A stretch of 64,000 nucleotides of DNA, from positions 186,001-250,000 of the forward strand of contig JAUJMU010000003.1 of the NCBI GenBank assembly GCA_030446715.1. The letters run 5' to 3'. Positions 28,879 to 36,926 of the stretch are shown in pieces; position 1 is the stretch's first letter, and each line of letters starts with the position of its first letter. The DNA comes from Cytophagales bacterium (lineage in GTDB: Bacteria > Bacteroidota > Bacteroidia > Cytophagales > 172606-1). Position numbers and translations under genes: made by a program. Below the pieces are notes generated by a model, which worked only from the letters and a program-made list of their open reading frames with translations, was not told the DNA's origin and ran no database searches.

Positions 28879-31393
28879 CTATCCTTTCACATCTAGAGCG
28901 AGGAGCTCTAGACCGATAACGACTGCCAGTTTGCCATCCTTCTTGACAACATCAAACCCCTCCAATCTTAACTCTTTGGCTAATGCTCGGCTATCTTCTA
29001 AGGCAAGCATCAATTCATTATTTTCGCACCAAGCTTGGTACCTACTGTAAAGGGCTTTCAATTCACATTTCTTTTTTGAGTCTTTTCGGCAACACACTTC
29101 TAAGAAGGTACCCAGAGCGTCCGACTCTTCGTGGTACTTTTTAGTAGCTTCTTCCACTGCCTTCGGAAAGTGCCAGCCGTGCTGTTGTAAATATCTGTGC
29201 CCTTCTACCGCCCAGTTAAGGATTCCTGGTAGTTCGGCCCTGAACGTTTGCAGCATTTCAGAAGTGGGCTTCCTTTCCGGCTTAGGAATGGTAACGTTAA
29301 AGGGGATCATGTGAACACGCCGCCATATTCCATAGTCTCTTCCCTTAATGACTAATTTATGGTTGCCAAACAACCAAAGGGTATGCGTAGGATCAAATTC
29401 AAAAGGTCTACCGTGGGGGAACCGCCCTGAGAGCCGTTCTCCCGTTAAATCTTTAATCTGACTCTCATTAAGCTCCCGACCTTTGGGTATTTCGCTGGCT
29501 ACTACCATGCGAGCACCCTTCATGGTAGCAATATGATAAGCGGACGTACTGTCCAGTATCCGGTTCAGCAACGCAGTAATAGGAATAGTACGATAGTAAG
29601 TATCCATTCCAAGCAGCATACGAAGCACTGCAAAGAAAACTGACTTCCCGTTGGCCCCTTTGCCGTAGCAATACAAAAACCTTGAAAATCGGAGTAGCCC
29701 GTTAACGAGTAGGCTACGCAGCAGCGGATGAAGTTGATAAGGTCTTGGTCACCAGCAAAAATACGATCTAAAAGGCCTCCCAATGTGGGCACTTAGCTTC
29801 TGGATCGTATTGTATGGGGCTTTGGTGGTAAAAGCGAGTAAGTGGATCATGTGCCGTAAGTTGCCCGGAGCGAAAATCGTAAACACCATTTAAGAGAGTT
29901 GAGCAAGTGGGGCTGGTTATCAAATTCCTCTAGACAGCAAGCAAGATGACTGGTAGACAGTTCTAACGCGTTGTGTAATCTATTCTTGGCGTTCAAACTC
30001 TTGATTCGTCTCAGTAGCCCCTTATAAAGCTTATTTAATTTTTCCGTCTCACTTCTAATCACTTCGGTTGGCTCTGCCTTTATATCGGCTTTGATTCGTT
30101 TTATTAGCTCAAGAATGGATTGGGCATATTCGTGGTAAGCTTGCGTTAACCGCTCTGTTGCCTCTTTGCGAGTCTGTTTTTTCAAGTCCTTCAGCCAGAC
30201 CCCATTGGTATAGGTTATCCATGTACCTATGGTGTGGTCATAAAGCTTTTCCCCTTTGAGTAAGGCAGCAAGTAGTTCAGCATCCCCCGCTCATTCCTTT
30301 CATAGCACTCATTAATAAATGAGTAGGGGAGGGGACTTGCAGCACTATCGGGTAGGAGAGGACGTTTTGGTTTGTGGTATGTTTTACTTCCGAATCCTTC
30401 GGTGTTACTGTAACAGTAGTTGATGATAGCTTTAATTTCCGTATCGGGTACATCCTCTCTTTGGAATCGTTGCTTAAACTCCTGTTCAGTGAATGAACGG
30501 TCCACCCCGTACTTGTGGCAGAAGTAGGCCAGCACGAGCATATACCTGTGCCGGTGCCCTTCAGTATAACGGTACTTACGTTCGTGAACTGAAATACACC
30601 ATTCTAATACCTCTAAGTCATTGGTTTTTTCTTCTTTAGCGTTACGGTTTACTGTCCCCGGGTAGCGTTGTAAGAGAATGGCGGTGATGAGTTGGCTTTG
30701 CCATTAGCTGTTACTGGTGGAAATGGAATATCGTCATTCATAGTAAGCCGAGTTTAGGACTCAAGTAGCAATTAGGATCATAAGGCAGAAAGCAGGCCCT
30801 GCTGAGGTCTTTACAATTGAAATCAATAGCAGTTGGAGGGATCTTACAAGCATCAATTAAGAATCTTGCACACTGTTCGTAGTACTGTCCGTGTGTTAAT
30901 TCTGTTTTTTTCACGCGAAGAAGCACTTTCAGTCCATCACCGCTTGGGGAAACAAAACTCATCACGGTCTCAGGTAGGGCATTTACTGACATTTTTACCG
31001 CTGGCAGTTCCGCTTCAAGGTGATCAATATCCAGACAAACAAGGCCTGAAGGTATATGCAGTCCTGCCCCACTACGGTTATGAAACGTACCAGAGAAGCA
31101 AGCAAAGTGGAAGTGACTGGATTTGTACTTATTAGCTTCCGGCTTGGGAGTGATCGAAGCCTCTGTGTACAGGCTTTAAAATGCTTGGAAGTGGTTATTA
31201 GGCGGTAAACCAGCAAAAGGTTTAGATTCCTGAAGCGGTCCTTATTCCAAATAGGAGGGTCAAAAACAGATAAATGGGAAGCCATAAGGGGATGCATATC
31301 CCAGGTAGCAGGATAACCATTTCCGTTGATTTCATTAAAACAACGCGTTCCGTAACAGTTGGTGAAAGAGTCAATGACTGGCTTCATGTTCAC
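28879..31393 (-). pseudogene. BT4734/VirE-N primase fused to D5-type helicase, multiply frameshifted
   Basis: Pieces on one strand add up to a protein of about 840 aa. 31393-31160 begins MKPVIDSFTNCYGTRCF. Then a frame from about 31155 reads TEASITPKPEANKYKSSHFH, GLVCLDIDHLEAELPA and SFVSPSGDGLKVLL, the VirE-N/BT4734 domain. 30541-30227 and 30185-29847 are helical linker pieces. 29676-28879 is the D5/P4-type helicase end: Walker A in CYGKGANGKSVFF, LTGERLSGRFPHGRPFEF, LWLFGNHKLVIKGRDYGIWRR. The family primes and unwinds DNA in replication of integrative elements. At least four frame changes are present. The helicase end is complete and could be expressed alone. Confidence 0.75.
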
Positions 31394-31578
31394 CCCCCTC
31401 CATGTAGGCAGTCTCCGAAAAAACTTCTATTATTTCGTGGATTTGATGAGAGCAGCCGGTTATGCTGGACAACCGGGTATTAAGGGCGCGATAAGCCGGA
31501 AAATCAGTATTTTTGCTTTGCCAAACATCTAATACTTTTCCCCGGAACCACGGCCTTCTTCGCTGAAAGGCGTGGTTC

Positions 31579-31868
31579 TCATTTTTCGTCTGCCCCTCCT
31601 TGAGCAATAATCTTATCCAGTATTGATTTTCGAAAGCGCCACTGACTGGCAATTTTCTTGCCCCCCATTTTTGTGGGTTTTTGTAAATTAAAGATGGGCT
31701 TACCCGAACGTAATCAGCGGTTTCATCTAAAGTAAAAATCGGATCCTCGTCCGCAGATGGCTTCACTGGGAAATCAGGCTGAAATGTTTTTAGGCAGTTC
31801 CAGACTTCATCAGAAACAATATTCCGGATCTGACGCTCGGTAAGAATTGCAATTGGATCCATAATCAT
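31579..31868 (-). pseudogene. Excisionase/AlpA-like HTH protein, frameshifted
   Basis: ATG at 31868 gives about 60 aa ending in FTLDETADYVRVSPSLIYK, the start of a MerR/AlpA-type helix-turn-helix of DNA-binding excisionases. Near 31685 the frame should change: another frame reads KIASQWRFRKSILDKIIAQG and stops at 31579-31581, the wing and end normal for this family (about 96 aa). As printed the frame instead runs on to 31371 with unrelated sequence. It lies between the primase and integrase genes, where excisionases usually lie. Confidence 0.65.
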
Positions 31869-31931
31869 TATTTTGGTTATGGTGCAAGAAAGGCCGAGGC
31901 AATTCCGAACTTGTCCGATTCGGATTTTAAA

Positions 31932-32600
31932 TTACTTTATGAGGAAAATGCTTTTTGCCTTCACACGAAACTCCGATACCCATTTATTAAAGGATTGGTT
32001 TCTTTTCACTGTGGACATATCTAGGGTAGAAGCGCTAAATGATTTGAGGGAAAATTTCGATGCAATTAGCTCAGCTGTTTTTGTGTTATTAAATTGTTGG
32101 ATTATTGAATTATCTCGCAAAAAATAAACCCATGCACTTATCATAGATTTGTACCCATATCTGGGGTTTTTAGGAATATGGTTATCAGACCCTATAATTT
32201 TTTTTTCCCGTAAAAGTTGTAGGGCCAGTTCAATTTGGCCAGAATCATAGAACAATCCCTCGAAAGTTAAAGGTTCTGAATTTCCTCCTGCTAAAGAAGC
32301 CTCAGACTTCTTCATTTCTGCCTCGTATTCCATAGCAAGTAGATCGGCCTCCTGCTCCTTCATCCTACTTAACAAGTCCATCCTCTCAAGGGTAAGTGAT
32401 TCTATGGTTGGAGGCCGGTTGTTCTCTGGGTCAGCAATGCCCTTTTCATTCTCTGCAGGTAATGGAGGCAAATTTTTCATCCTCCTCCATCTACTGTCAA
32501 TTATTTTGGCTTTTTGGAGGAGCATCGTACTCTCCCTCTCTAATTGTCTGAGTATTTCAGGTTCATCGCCCGAAAATGAAAAGGCTGAGGTATCAAACAT
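31932..32600 (-). CDS. Hypothetical protein of the integrase module
   Basis: 222 aa. The first two thirds are helical and charged (LRQLERESTMLLQKAKIIDS, TLERMDLLSRMKEQEADLLA), probably coiled coil. The rest (LFYDSGQIELALQLLREKKI ... FNKWVSEFRVKAKSIFLIK) looks globular. No family recognised. It lies 17 bp downstream of the integrase stop on the same strand, so it is probably co-transcribed with it. Such small genes after integrases often help excision or regulate transfer, but nothing in the sequence shows that here. Confidence 0.6.
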   Translation of the reverse strand: MFDTSAFSFSGDEPEILRQLERESTMLLQKAKIIDSRWRRMKNLPPLPAENEKGIADPENNRPPTIESLTLERMDLLSRMKEQEADLLAMEYEAEMKKSEASLAGGNSEPLTFEGLFYDSGQIELALQLLREKKIIGSDNHIPKNPRYGYKSMISAWVYFLRDNSIIQQFNNTKTAELIASKFSLKSFSASTLDMSTVKRNQSFNKWVSEFRVKAKSIFLIK

Positions 32601-32617
32601 AAGGTAGAAATCATAAA

Positions 32618-34036
32618 TTAAATCAAAGCGCTTAAAAACTCTTCGGTCTGATCATCGCCAAAACTCCCCAGGTAGTTCTGGGTTGTTTTTAAGTTGGTAT
32701 GACCAAGCGACTGGGAAATAAAAGCAAGGGGAGCGTTTGAACGTAAAAGAATGGTAGCGAAAGAATGCCTGGCAGCGTATGTAGATATGTCTCCCTCAAC
32801 GCCTGACTTCCCGGCGATCACTTTCATCCATTTGTTAGTGACCTTGATTACTTGACAAATGACTGCCTTCTTACGCTGAGGACTCATTTCTGTGCTCAAG
32901 AACGGAAAGATAAATGCATCCGGATTTCGATCTAAAATCCCCCAGCGTTCAATTATTTCAATAGATTGGTCAAATAATTTGGCTGAGGTTACTTGTTGAT
33001 TTGCTTTGCGAGTACGAGCAGTTTTATTGCGAACAAAGCGAACCGTTCTGCTTTTCGAATCAATATCTTGCCAACGGAGAGTCAGCAAATCAGCAAAATT
33101 TGCCCCATTAGTCAGGTAGCTAAGTGTCCAAAGGTCTTTGCTGCGCTGTTCATAACTTTTAGGATCTTCCGCCTGATAGGCCAGAATTTTCAACACATCG
33201 TCCTTGTTTTTGGCTTTCTTTTGGTTTTTCCCAGCTGGAATCACGTACCCACCTTTGCCAAAAGGATAGCTGCTAGATGGTGTAAGTCCTTTGGTAATGG
33301 CTTCGTTGAAAACAGAACGTAGTTGTCTTAAGTAGATACCGATGGTTGTCAGGCTTGCTGGACTGGCTGAGCTTTGAGGGCCGTGAGGTGCCCTGCCACA
33401 CTTAAGCATCCATACCTCATAGCAATGCAAGAAGTTAGAAGTAACCAGCTCAAAAAGTAATTCAATTTGAAGAGGCTGCTTTTTTCTGCCTTGTACTGGC
33501 AGACCCAAGCGTGTACGTTCAATGTCGTCGATACTGGATATAAACCGGGTAAGGGATCTAGCCGCATTGCCGTAGCTTAGTCCACTGCCTACTCGGCCCT
33601 CGGCAAACATCGCTTTTTCCTTTTCTAGAAGTGCCTCAAGTACATTGTTTTTGCTATCGCGTGTAAAGTCTTTGCTATCTTGATTCCAGTGCTGGCGAAA
33701 TGCTTCAAAGCTAAAATTACTGACCAACTGATCAATAATGGCTTGTGCTTTCTTCAGATACCCTGCATCGTTGGTGATGGTTCCATCGGGCTTTCGTTTT
33801 GTGCCGGATTCAAATAAATGCACGTACAGCGCTTTGAGTTGCTCATCCTTCTTGCGGCCGTCATTGGGATTAAGGCGAAGATTTTGCAGCCTTTCCCATG
33901 TTAACTCATCTACATTTATTCCAGTTGAATAGAATCGTTGCTCTCTTTTAAAAGTCACTCTTATCCGAACTGGCCATTTACCATCGGCAGACTGCCTTCG
34001 CTTATCCAAGTACAACACTACTGTAGGTTTATACAT
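32618..34036 (-). CDS. Island integrase (Bacteroidota-type tyrosine recombinase)
   Basis: 472 aa. N-terminal arm-binding domain (VVLYLDKRRQSADGKWPVRI), a SAM-like core-binding domain (about 120-270), and a catalytic domain: TNGANFADLLTLRWQDI, VRNKTARTRK, TYAARHSFATILLRSNA for the HxxR-type box and SLGHTNLKTTQNYLGSF for His and Tyr. The first Arg position carries Asn in GANFADL, as in many Bacteroidota integrases of the IntDOT kind. It starts 150 bp inside attR and reads into the island, the standard position. The 23-bp arm-site candidate overlaps its upstream region (34044-34066). Intact, so the island may still be excisable. Confidence 0.93.
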   Translation of the reverse strand: MYKPTVVLYLDKRRQSADGKWPVRIRVTFKREQRFYSTGINVDELTWERLQNLRLNPNDGRKKDEQLKALYVHLFESGTKRKPDGTITNDAGYLKKAQAIIDQLVSNFSFEAFRQHWNQDSKDFTRDSKNNVLEALLEKEKAMFAEGRVGSGLSYGNAARSLTRFISSIDDIERTRLGLPVQGRKKQPLQIELLFELVTSNFLHCYEVWMLKCGRAPHGPQSSASPASLTTIGIYLRQLRSVFNEAITKGLTPSSSYPFGKGGYVIPAGKNQKKAKNKDDVLKILAYQAEDPKSYEQRSKDLWTLSYLTNGANFADLLTLRWQDIDSKSRTVRFVRNKTARTRKANQQVTSAKLFDQSIEIIERWGILDRNPDAFIFPFLSTEMSPQRKKAVICQVIKVTNKWMKVIAGKSGVEGDISTYAARHSFATILLRSNAPLAFISQSLGHTNLKTTQNYLGSFGDDQTEEFLSALI

Positions 34037-34043
34037 TATATCT

Positions 34044-34066
34044 GTGCATTACATTGTGCATTACAT
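34044..34066. repeat. Right copy of the 23-bp island-end repeat
   Basis: Exact copy of 484-506, two tandem GTGCATTACAT units, 8 bp upstream of the integrase start codon. It could bind the integrase arm domain and also autoregulate the gene. Confidence 0.6.
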
Positions 34067-34186
34067 GACCTAAGATTCAAAGCAAATGTATGCAAATGTA
34101 TGCAAAGAGGCAACTGTATAAGTGGTTGGATATAAGGGATATATGGGATATATGATAATGTGTGATTATATATATAAATCTGAAAC

Positions 34187-34242
34187 TTAGAGCATCTGAC
34201 TCATAATCAGAGGGTCGATGGTTCGATCCCATCAGGGCCCAC
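34187..34242. repeat. attR: right copy of the 56-bp attachment repeat
   Basis: Exact copy of 380-435. The rest of the tRNA (D-arm and 5' acceptor strand) is missing, so this is not a functional tRNA gene. Confidence 0.9.
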
Positions 34243-34282
34243 TTATATAAAATGTTGATAATGAGCAATTTGTAGTTACTTT

Positions 34283-34308
34283 AGCCACCTCCTCAAAGGG
34301 TGGCTTTT
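34283..34308 (+). terminator. Terminator-like hairpin right of attR
   Basis: AGCCACC (34283-34289) pairs with GGTGGCT (34299-34305), followed by TTT. Its place relative to the tRNA end mirrors the hairpin at 446-484. Confidence 0.55.
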
Positions 34309-34315
34309 GCATTAA

Positions 34316-34338
34316 TTGCAATACAACTTGCAATACAT
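34316..34338. repeat. Tandem TTGCAATACA(T/A) pair right of attR
   Basis: TTGCAATACAA and TTGCAATACAT lie in tandem. Layout and spacing from the tRNA end match the GTGCATTACAT pair at the island's left end, with a different sequence, as expected for arm sites of another integrase. Confidence 0.45.
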
Positions 34339-34390
34339 TTTAGGGGTTGCAATAGAACACGTTGAACAGTACAAAAACGAAACCGAGAAG

Positions 34391-35449
34391 ATGGAGATAA
34401 AAGATGTACTCGGATTAGGTAAGATACTGCCATTAGAAAAGCTTGTTGATGTTGTCTCAAAGGCTGTCGGTAGACACAGAAAGTCATATTACGACCGGAA
34501 GGACATAGACACAGAAGCGTACCGAATCAAAGCGTTAGCAGAAGCTAAAGCCGAAGGAATCAAAGTTTTGGCTAATGCCATAAAAGAGAACTTCGAGAAT
34601 ACCGGTAAAATTGAATATAATGACCAGGGAATTACTATTTCATCCCCTCAGCAGTTACCGCCAGCCCAGCCACACCAGCCGCCCGTATTGATTTCTTTGC
34701 CTGTCGAAGAGCAGGCGCAACAACGGATTAATTATCAAGAAGCGAAAAGGCAGTTGAACGTTCAAAGCGTTACTTCCTTTGCAGCAGAAGAACTTAAACA
34801 AGCGGAAGCCGTAACCGATGAACCAATAGATGAGGACTGGACCAATCGGTTTTTTAGGTACGCCGAGGACATTTCAAATGAAGAAATGCAAGCTTTATGG
34901 GGCAAAATTCTAGCTGGAGAAATCAGGCGACCGAAAACATATTCAGTGAGGACTCTCGATCTACTTAGAAACCTGTCTAAAGAAGAGGCGGCTGTTTTCT
35001 TAAAAGTAGCTCCGTTGAGGATTACTAGTGGAGCAAACTGCTATATTTTCAGAAACGGAGGCGATAATCCTTTACTTGATTATGGCCTCTCCTACGATGA
35101 GCTATCTCTATTAGTTGAAATAGGGTTGATACAACCCGGAGAAAACATTGTAATGAATTTGCAAAACACACCAAACAAGGCCCAAATTTATCTTACATCA
35201 GGTGATATAATCATTTTGCTAGATAAAGAAGCCAATAGTCCTGCTGTGCATGTGCCTATCTATAAGTTTACAAGAGCAGGTCGCGAACTTTTAAGTCTAG
35301 TTAATACTAATCCTCCCTTTGAGTATTTAACAGCGTTCGCCAAGTCGATTAGAAGCGAACATATTTCAGTCACTTATAGTAAGATAGTGCAAGCGCATCC
35401 TGATGGAAGGATTACCTACAGTAATCCCGTTTCGCATTTCCCCGATTAA
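34391..35449 (+). CDS. DUF2806-like protein
   Basis: 352 aa from ATG 34391 (MEIKDVLGLGKILPLEKLVD). N-terminal part is a short amphipathic/hydrophobic region (LVDVVSKAVG), then a helical region rich in Ala/Glu (RIKALAEAKAEGIKVLANAI). The middle has the hallmark DEDWTNRFFRYAEDISNEEM QALWGKILAGEI-type stretch of DUF2806, followed by TYSVRTLDLLRNLSKEEA. Such proteins are found mainly near mobile elements and defence genes; no activity is established that I can name. An in-frame start at 34316 exists but lies in the tandem repeat. It lies right of attR and may belong to a second, older island. Confidence 0.7.
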   Translation: MEIKDVLGLGKILPLEKLVDVVSKAVGRHRKSYYDRKDIDTEAYRIKALAEAKAEGIKVLANAIKENFENTGKIEYNDQGITISSPQQLPPAQPHQPPVLISLPVEEQAQQRINYQEAKRQLNVQSVTSFAAEELKQAEAVTDEPIDEDWTNRFFRYAEDISNEEMQALWGKILAGEIRRPKTYSVRTLDLLRNLSKEEAAVFLKVAPLRITSGANCYIFRNGGDNPLLDYGLSYDELSLLVEIGLIQPGENIVMNLQNTPNKAQIYLTSGDIIILLDKEANSPAVHVPIYKFTRAGRELLSLVNTNPPFEYLTAFAKSIRSEHISVTYSKIVQAHPDGRITYSNPVSHFPD

Positions 35450-35478
35450 ACATTTGGGCGGGAAACACAGGTCGGTAG

Positions 35479-35808
35479 TTATTTGACCCCTTTTCCAATA
35501 GAAATATTCAGATGCTCTTGCACCCCCGGAACTCCCTCCACGTTCATCAGCACCAGCGGGTACTCCCGTAGCTCCTCGTCGGTCATGTAGCGGGTATGAC
35601 GGCGCTGGATAGGGTTGTCGCTCACGTGTTGCTGCCATTGAGTTGCCGTGAGCATGACCCGGCTTACATACTGGCCCTGCTCATTCTTCTGCCACCGGGT
35701 AACCTCCCCGTCCTGCTCCCAGACGAGGTACTGCACACTGCCCCCGTGGGATTCTTCCCCAATCACCCGCTTCTGCATCAGTACTGACCACAGCACATCA
35801 TCCAGCAC
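35479..35808 (-). CDS. Hypothetical protein, possibly truncated
   Basis: Up to 109 aa from GTG 35808: VLWSVLMQKRVIGEESHGGS, then YVSRVMLTATQWQQHVSDNP and ending HLNISIGKGVK. It looks like real coding sequence, but no family is recognised, and the usual N-terminus may be missing because an in-frame stop lies just upstream of NPYVRLS. No partner genes on the same strand. The 160 bp to the next gene contain a GC-rich palindromic repeat. Confidence 0.45.
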   Translation of the reverse strand: MLDDVLWSVLMQKRVIGEESHGGSVQYLVWEQDGEVTRWQKNEQGQYVSRVMLTATQWQQHVSDNPIQRRHTRYMTDEELREYPLVLMNVEGVPGVQEHLNISIGKGVK

Positions 35809-35914
35809 CGATAGCCGGACGTAGGGATTCTATGCCATCCCCGTACAAAGTAAAAATTACAAAAATCGTAATAATATTTTGAAAAGTGTAACTATCGTAC
35901 TACCTTTGAGTCAG

Positions 35915-35957
35915 TAAACCCGCCGCGGTGGGCCTGCCTGCCGGACAGGCGGGTAAA
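35915..35957. repeat. GC-rich palindromic interspersed repeat, copy 1
   Basis: TAAACCCGCCGCGGTGGG... to CAGGCGGGTAAAA. Shares AAACCCGCC and GCAGGCxGG(C/T) blocks with 36274-36317, 36718-36747 and 59586-59608. Confidence 0.65.
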
Positions 35958-35968
35958 ACGAGCAATAA

Positions 35969-36262
35969 ATGGTCATCATCAGTAAGGCCGTGATTAATGA
36001 GTTTGGCCTGGCACATGCTGATTCAGTAGATGCGCTGAACCAATGGTATATCCGGACCAAAGTAGCCAACTGGTCAAAGTTGGAAGACGTTTGGAAAGAC
36101 TTTCCTTCCTGTGACTATGTAAGCAATGACCGCTACGTATTCAACATTAAAGGCAACCATTACCGGATAGTGGCAATGATTTTCTTCAGTGTTCGCACGG
36201 TATACATTCGCTTTGTGGGTACTCATGCCGAGTACAACAAAATTGACGCAACGACTATCTAA
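35969..36262 (+). CDS. higB: HigB-family mRNA interferase toxin
   Basis: 97 aa. VIISKAVINEFGLAHADSVD, then LEDVWKDFPSCDYVSNDRYV, and FNIKGNHYRIVAMIFF, VYIRFVGTHAEYNKID: the HigB pattern (FNIKGNxYRL, VxIxxVGTHxEYxKI). HigB-type RelE-fold toxins cleave mRNA on the ribosome. The end sequence is the family's usual one, so the gene is complete. The antitoxin gene follows 70 bp downstream in the reversed (toxin-first) order typical of higBA. A palindromic repeat lies between them. Confidence 0.88.
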   Translation: MVIISKAVINEFGLAHADSVDALNQWYIRTKVANWSKLEDVWKDFPSCDYVSNDRYVFNIKGNHYRIVAMIFFSVRTVYIRFVGTHAEYNKIDATTI

Positions 36263-36273
36263 ATCAACATCAG

Positions 36274-36317
36274 TAAACCCGCCTGTCCGGCAGGCAGGTC
36301 CGCCGTGGCGGGCAGGC
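36274..36317. repeat. GC-rich palindromic interspersed repeat, copy 2
   Basis: TAAACCCGCCTGTCCGGCAG followed by GCAGGTCCGCCGTGGCGGGC. It lies between higB and higA; as an RNA hairpin it may lower toxin mRNA readthrough. Confidence 0.65.
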
Positions 36318-36332
36318 TTTCATAACAGCTCT

Positions 36333-36695
36333 ATGAAAATCACGAATCAAAACGAACTGAAAGCCGCTTTTGAACGGCTCGACCAAATGATTGCTGCCGG
36401 CTTCCAGGGCAACGCCGATAAGGAAGCTGGGTTTGCCATCCTTTCTCAGGCAATTGAAGCTTATGAGGATAGCCTCCAGCTCATGCCCCTCAAGCCGCAA
36501 ACCTTAGCCGGCATGATCGAACTGAAGATGTTTGAAAGAAAACTCAAGCAGAAGGATCTTGCTGAAACCCTGGGTATAACTACTACCCGGCTCAGTGAAG
36601 TGCTGAACGGTAAACGAAAAGTGAATATGGATCTGGCCAAAAGACTCCACAAGAAACTTGGCATAGATGCTGATTTCATTCTCGATCATGCTTAA
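36333..36695 (+). CDS. higA: HigA-family HTH antitoxin
   Basis: 120 aa from ATG 36333; the frame opens further upstream (36189) but that part overlaps higB and the repeat and is not protein-like. N-terminal neutralising helix region (NELKAAFERLDQMIAAGFQG), then an XRE-type HTH: MFERKLKQKDLAETLGITTT and RLSEVLNGKRKVNMDLAKRL. It would bind HigB and repress the operon. The pair looks intact. Confidence 0.87.
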   Translation: MKITNQNELKAAFERLDQMIAAGFQGNADKEAGFAILSQAIEAYEDSLQLMPLKPQTLAGMIELKMFERKLKQKDLAETLGITTTRLSEVLNGKRKVNMDLAKRLHKKLGIDADFILDHA

Positions 36696-36717
36696 TAATT
36701 CATTTTAACCTTTCAAA

Positions 36718-36747
36718 CCTGCTTGTCCGCCGTGGCGGGCAGGCAGG
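36718..36747. repeat. GC-rich palindromic interspersed repeat, copy 3
   Basis: ACCTGCTTGTCCGCCGTGGC followed by GGGCAGGCAGG, just after higA. Same family as copies 1, 2 and the one at 59586. Confidence 0.6.
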
Positions 36748-36926
36748 AATGCTATGGCCTATCTTATGAAGAGTAGAGCCGGTTAAACACTGGCTTTTCC
36801 GTTTACTGCCTCTTTGGCCTCCCTGGTCAGCCGGCTGGTATACATCCGATTAGCCGTGAATATCCCCCCGGATTCTCCCCGGTTCACGAGCATGCCATCC
36901 TTTTCCATCTGTTCCCACTCCTCATC

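Larger units (their letters stand above)
380..34242. mobile_element. 33.8-kb integrative island in the tRNA gene
   Basis: A 56-bp exact direct repeat of the tRNA 3' half bounds the island: 380-435 inside the tRNA gene and 34187-34242 at the far end. A Bacteroidota-type tyrosine integrase lies 150 bp inside the right copy. An excisionase-like HTH gene, a primase-helicase and a serine recombinase are also at that end, the usual layout of a tRNA-targeting integrative element. Cargo is a type I restriction locus, a T9SS adhesin and a nested second element. I see no relaxase, coupling protein or type IV secretion genes, so it looks satellite-like or mobilizable rather than self-transmissible. Many internal genes are frameshifted. 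Confidence 0.85.

Noticed and set aside
34187-34242. Second CAU tRNA gene
   Set aside because: Only the 3' 56 bp are present; the D-arm and 5' acceptor strand are missing. It is the attR repeat.
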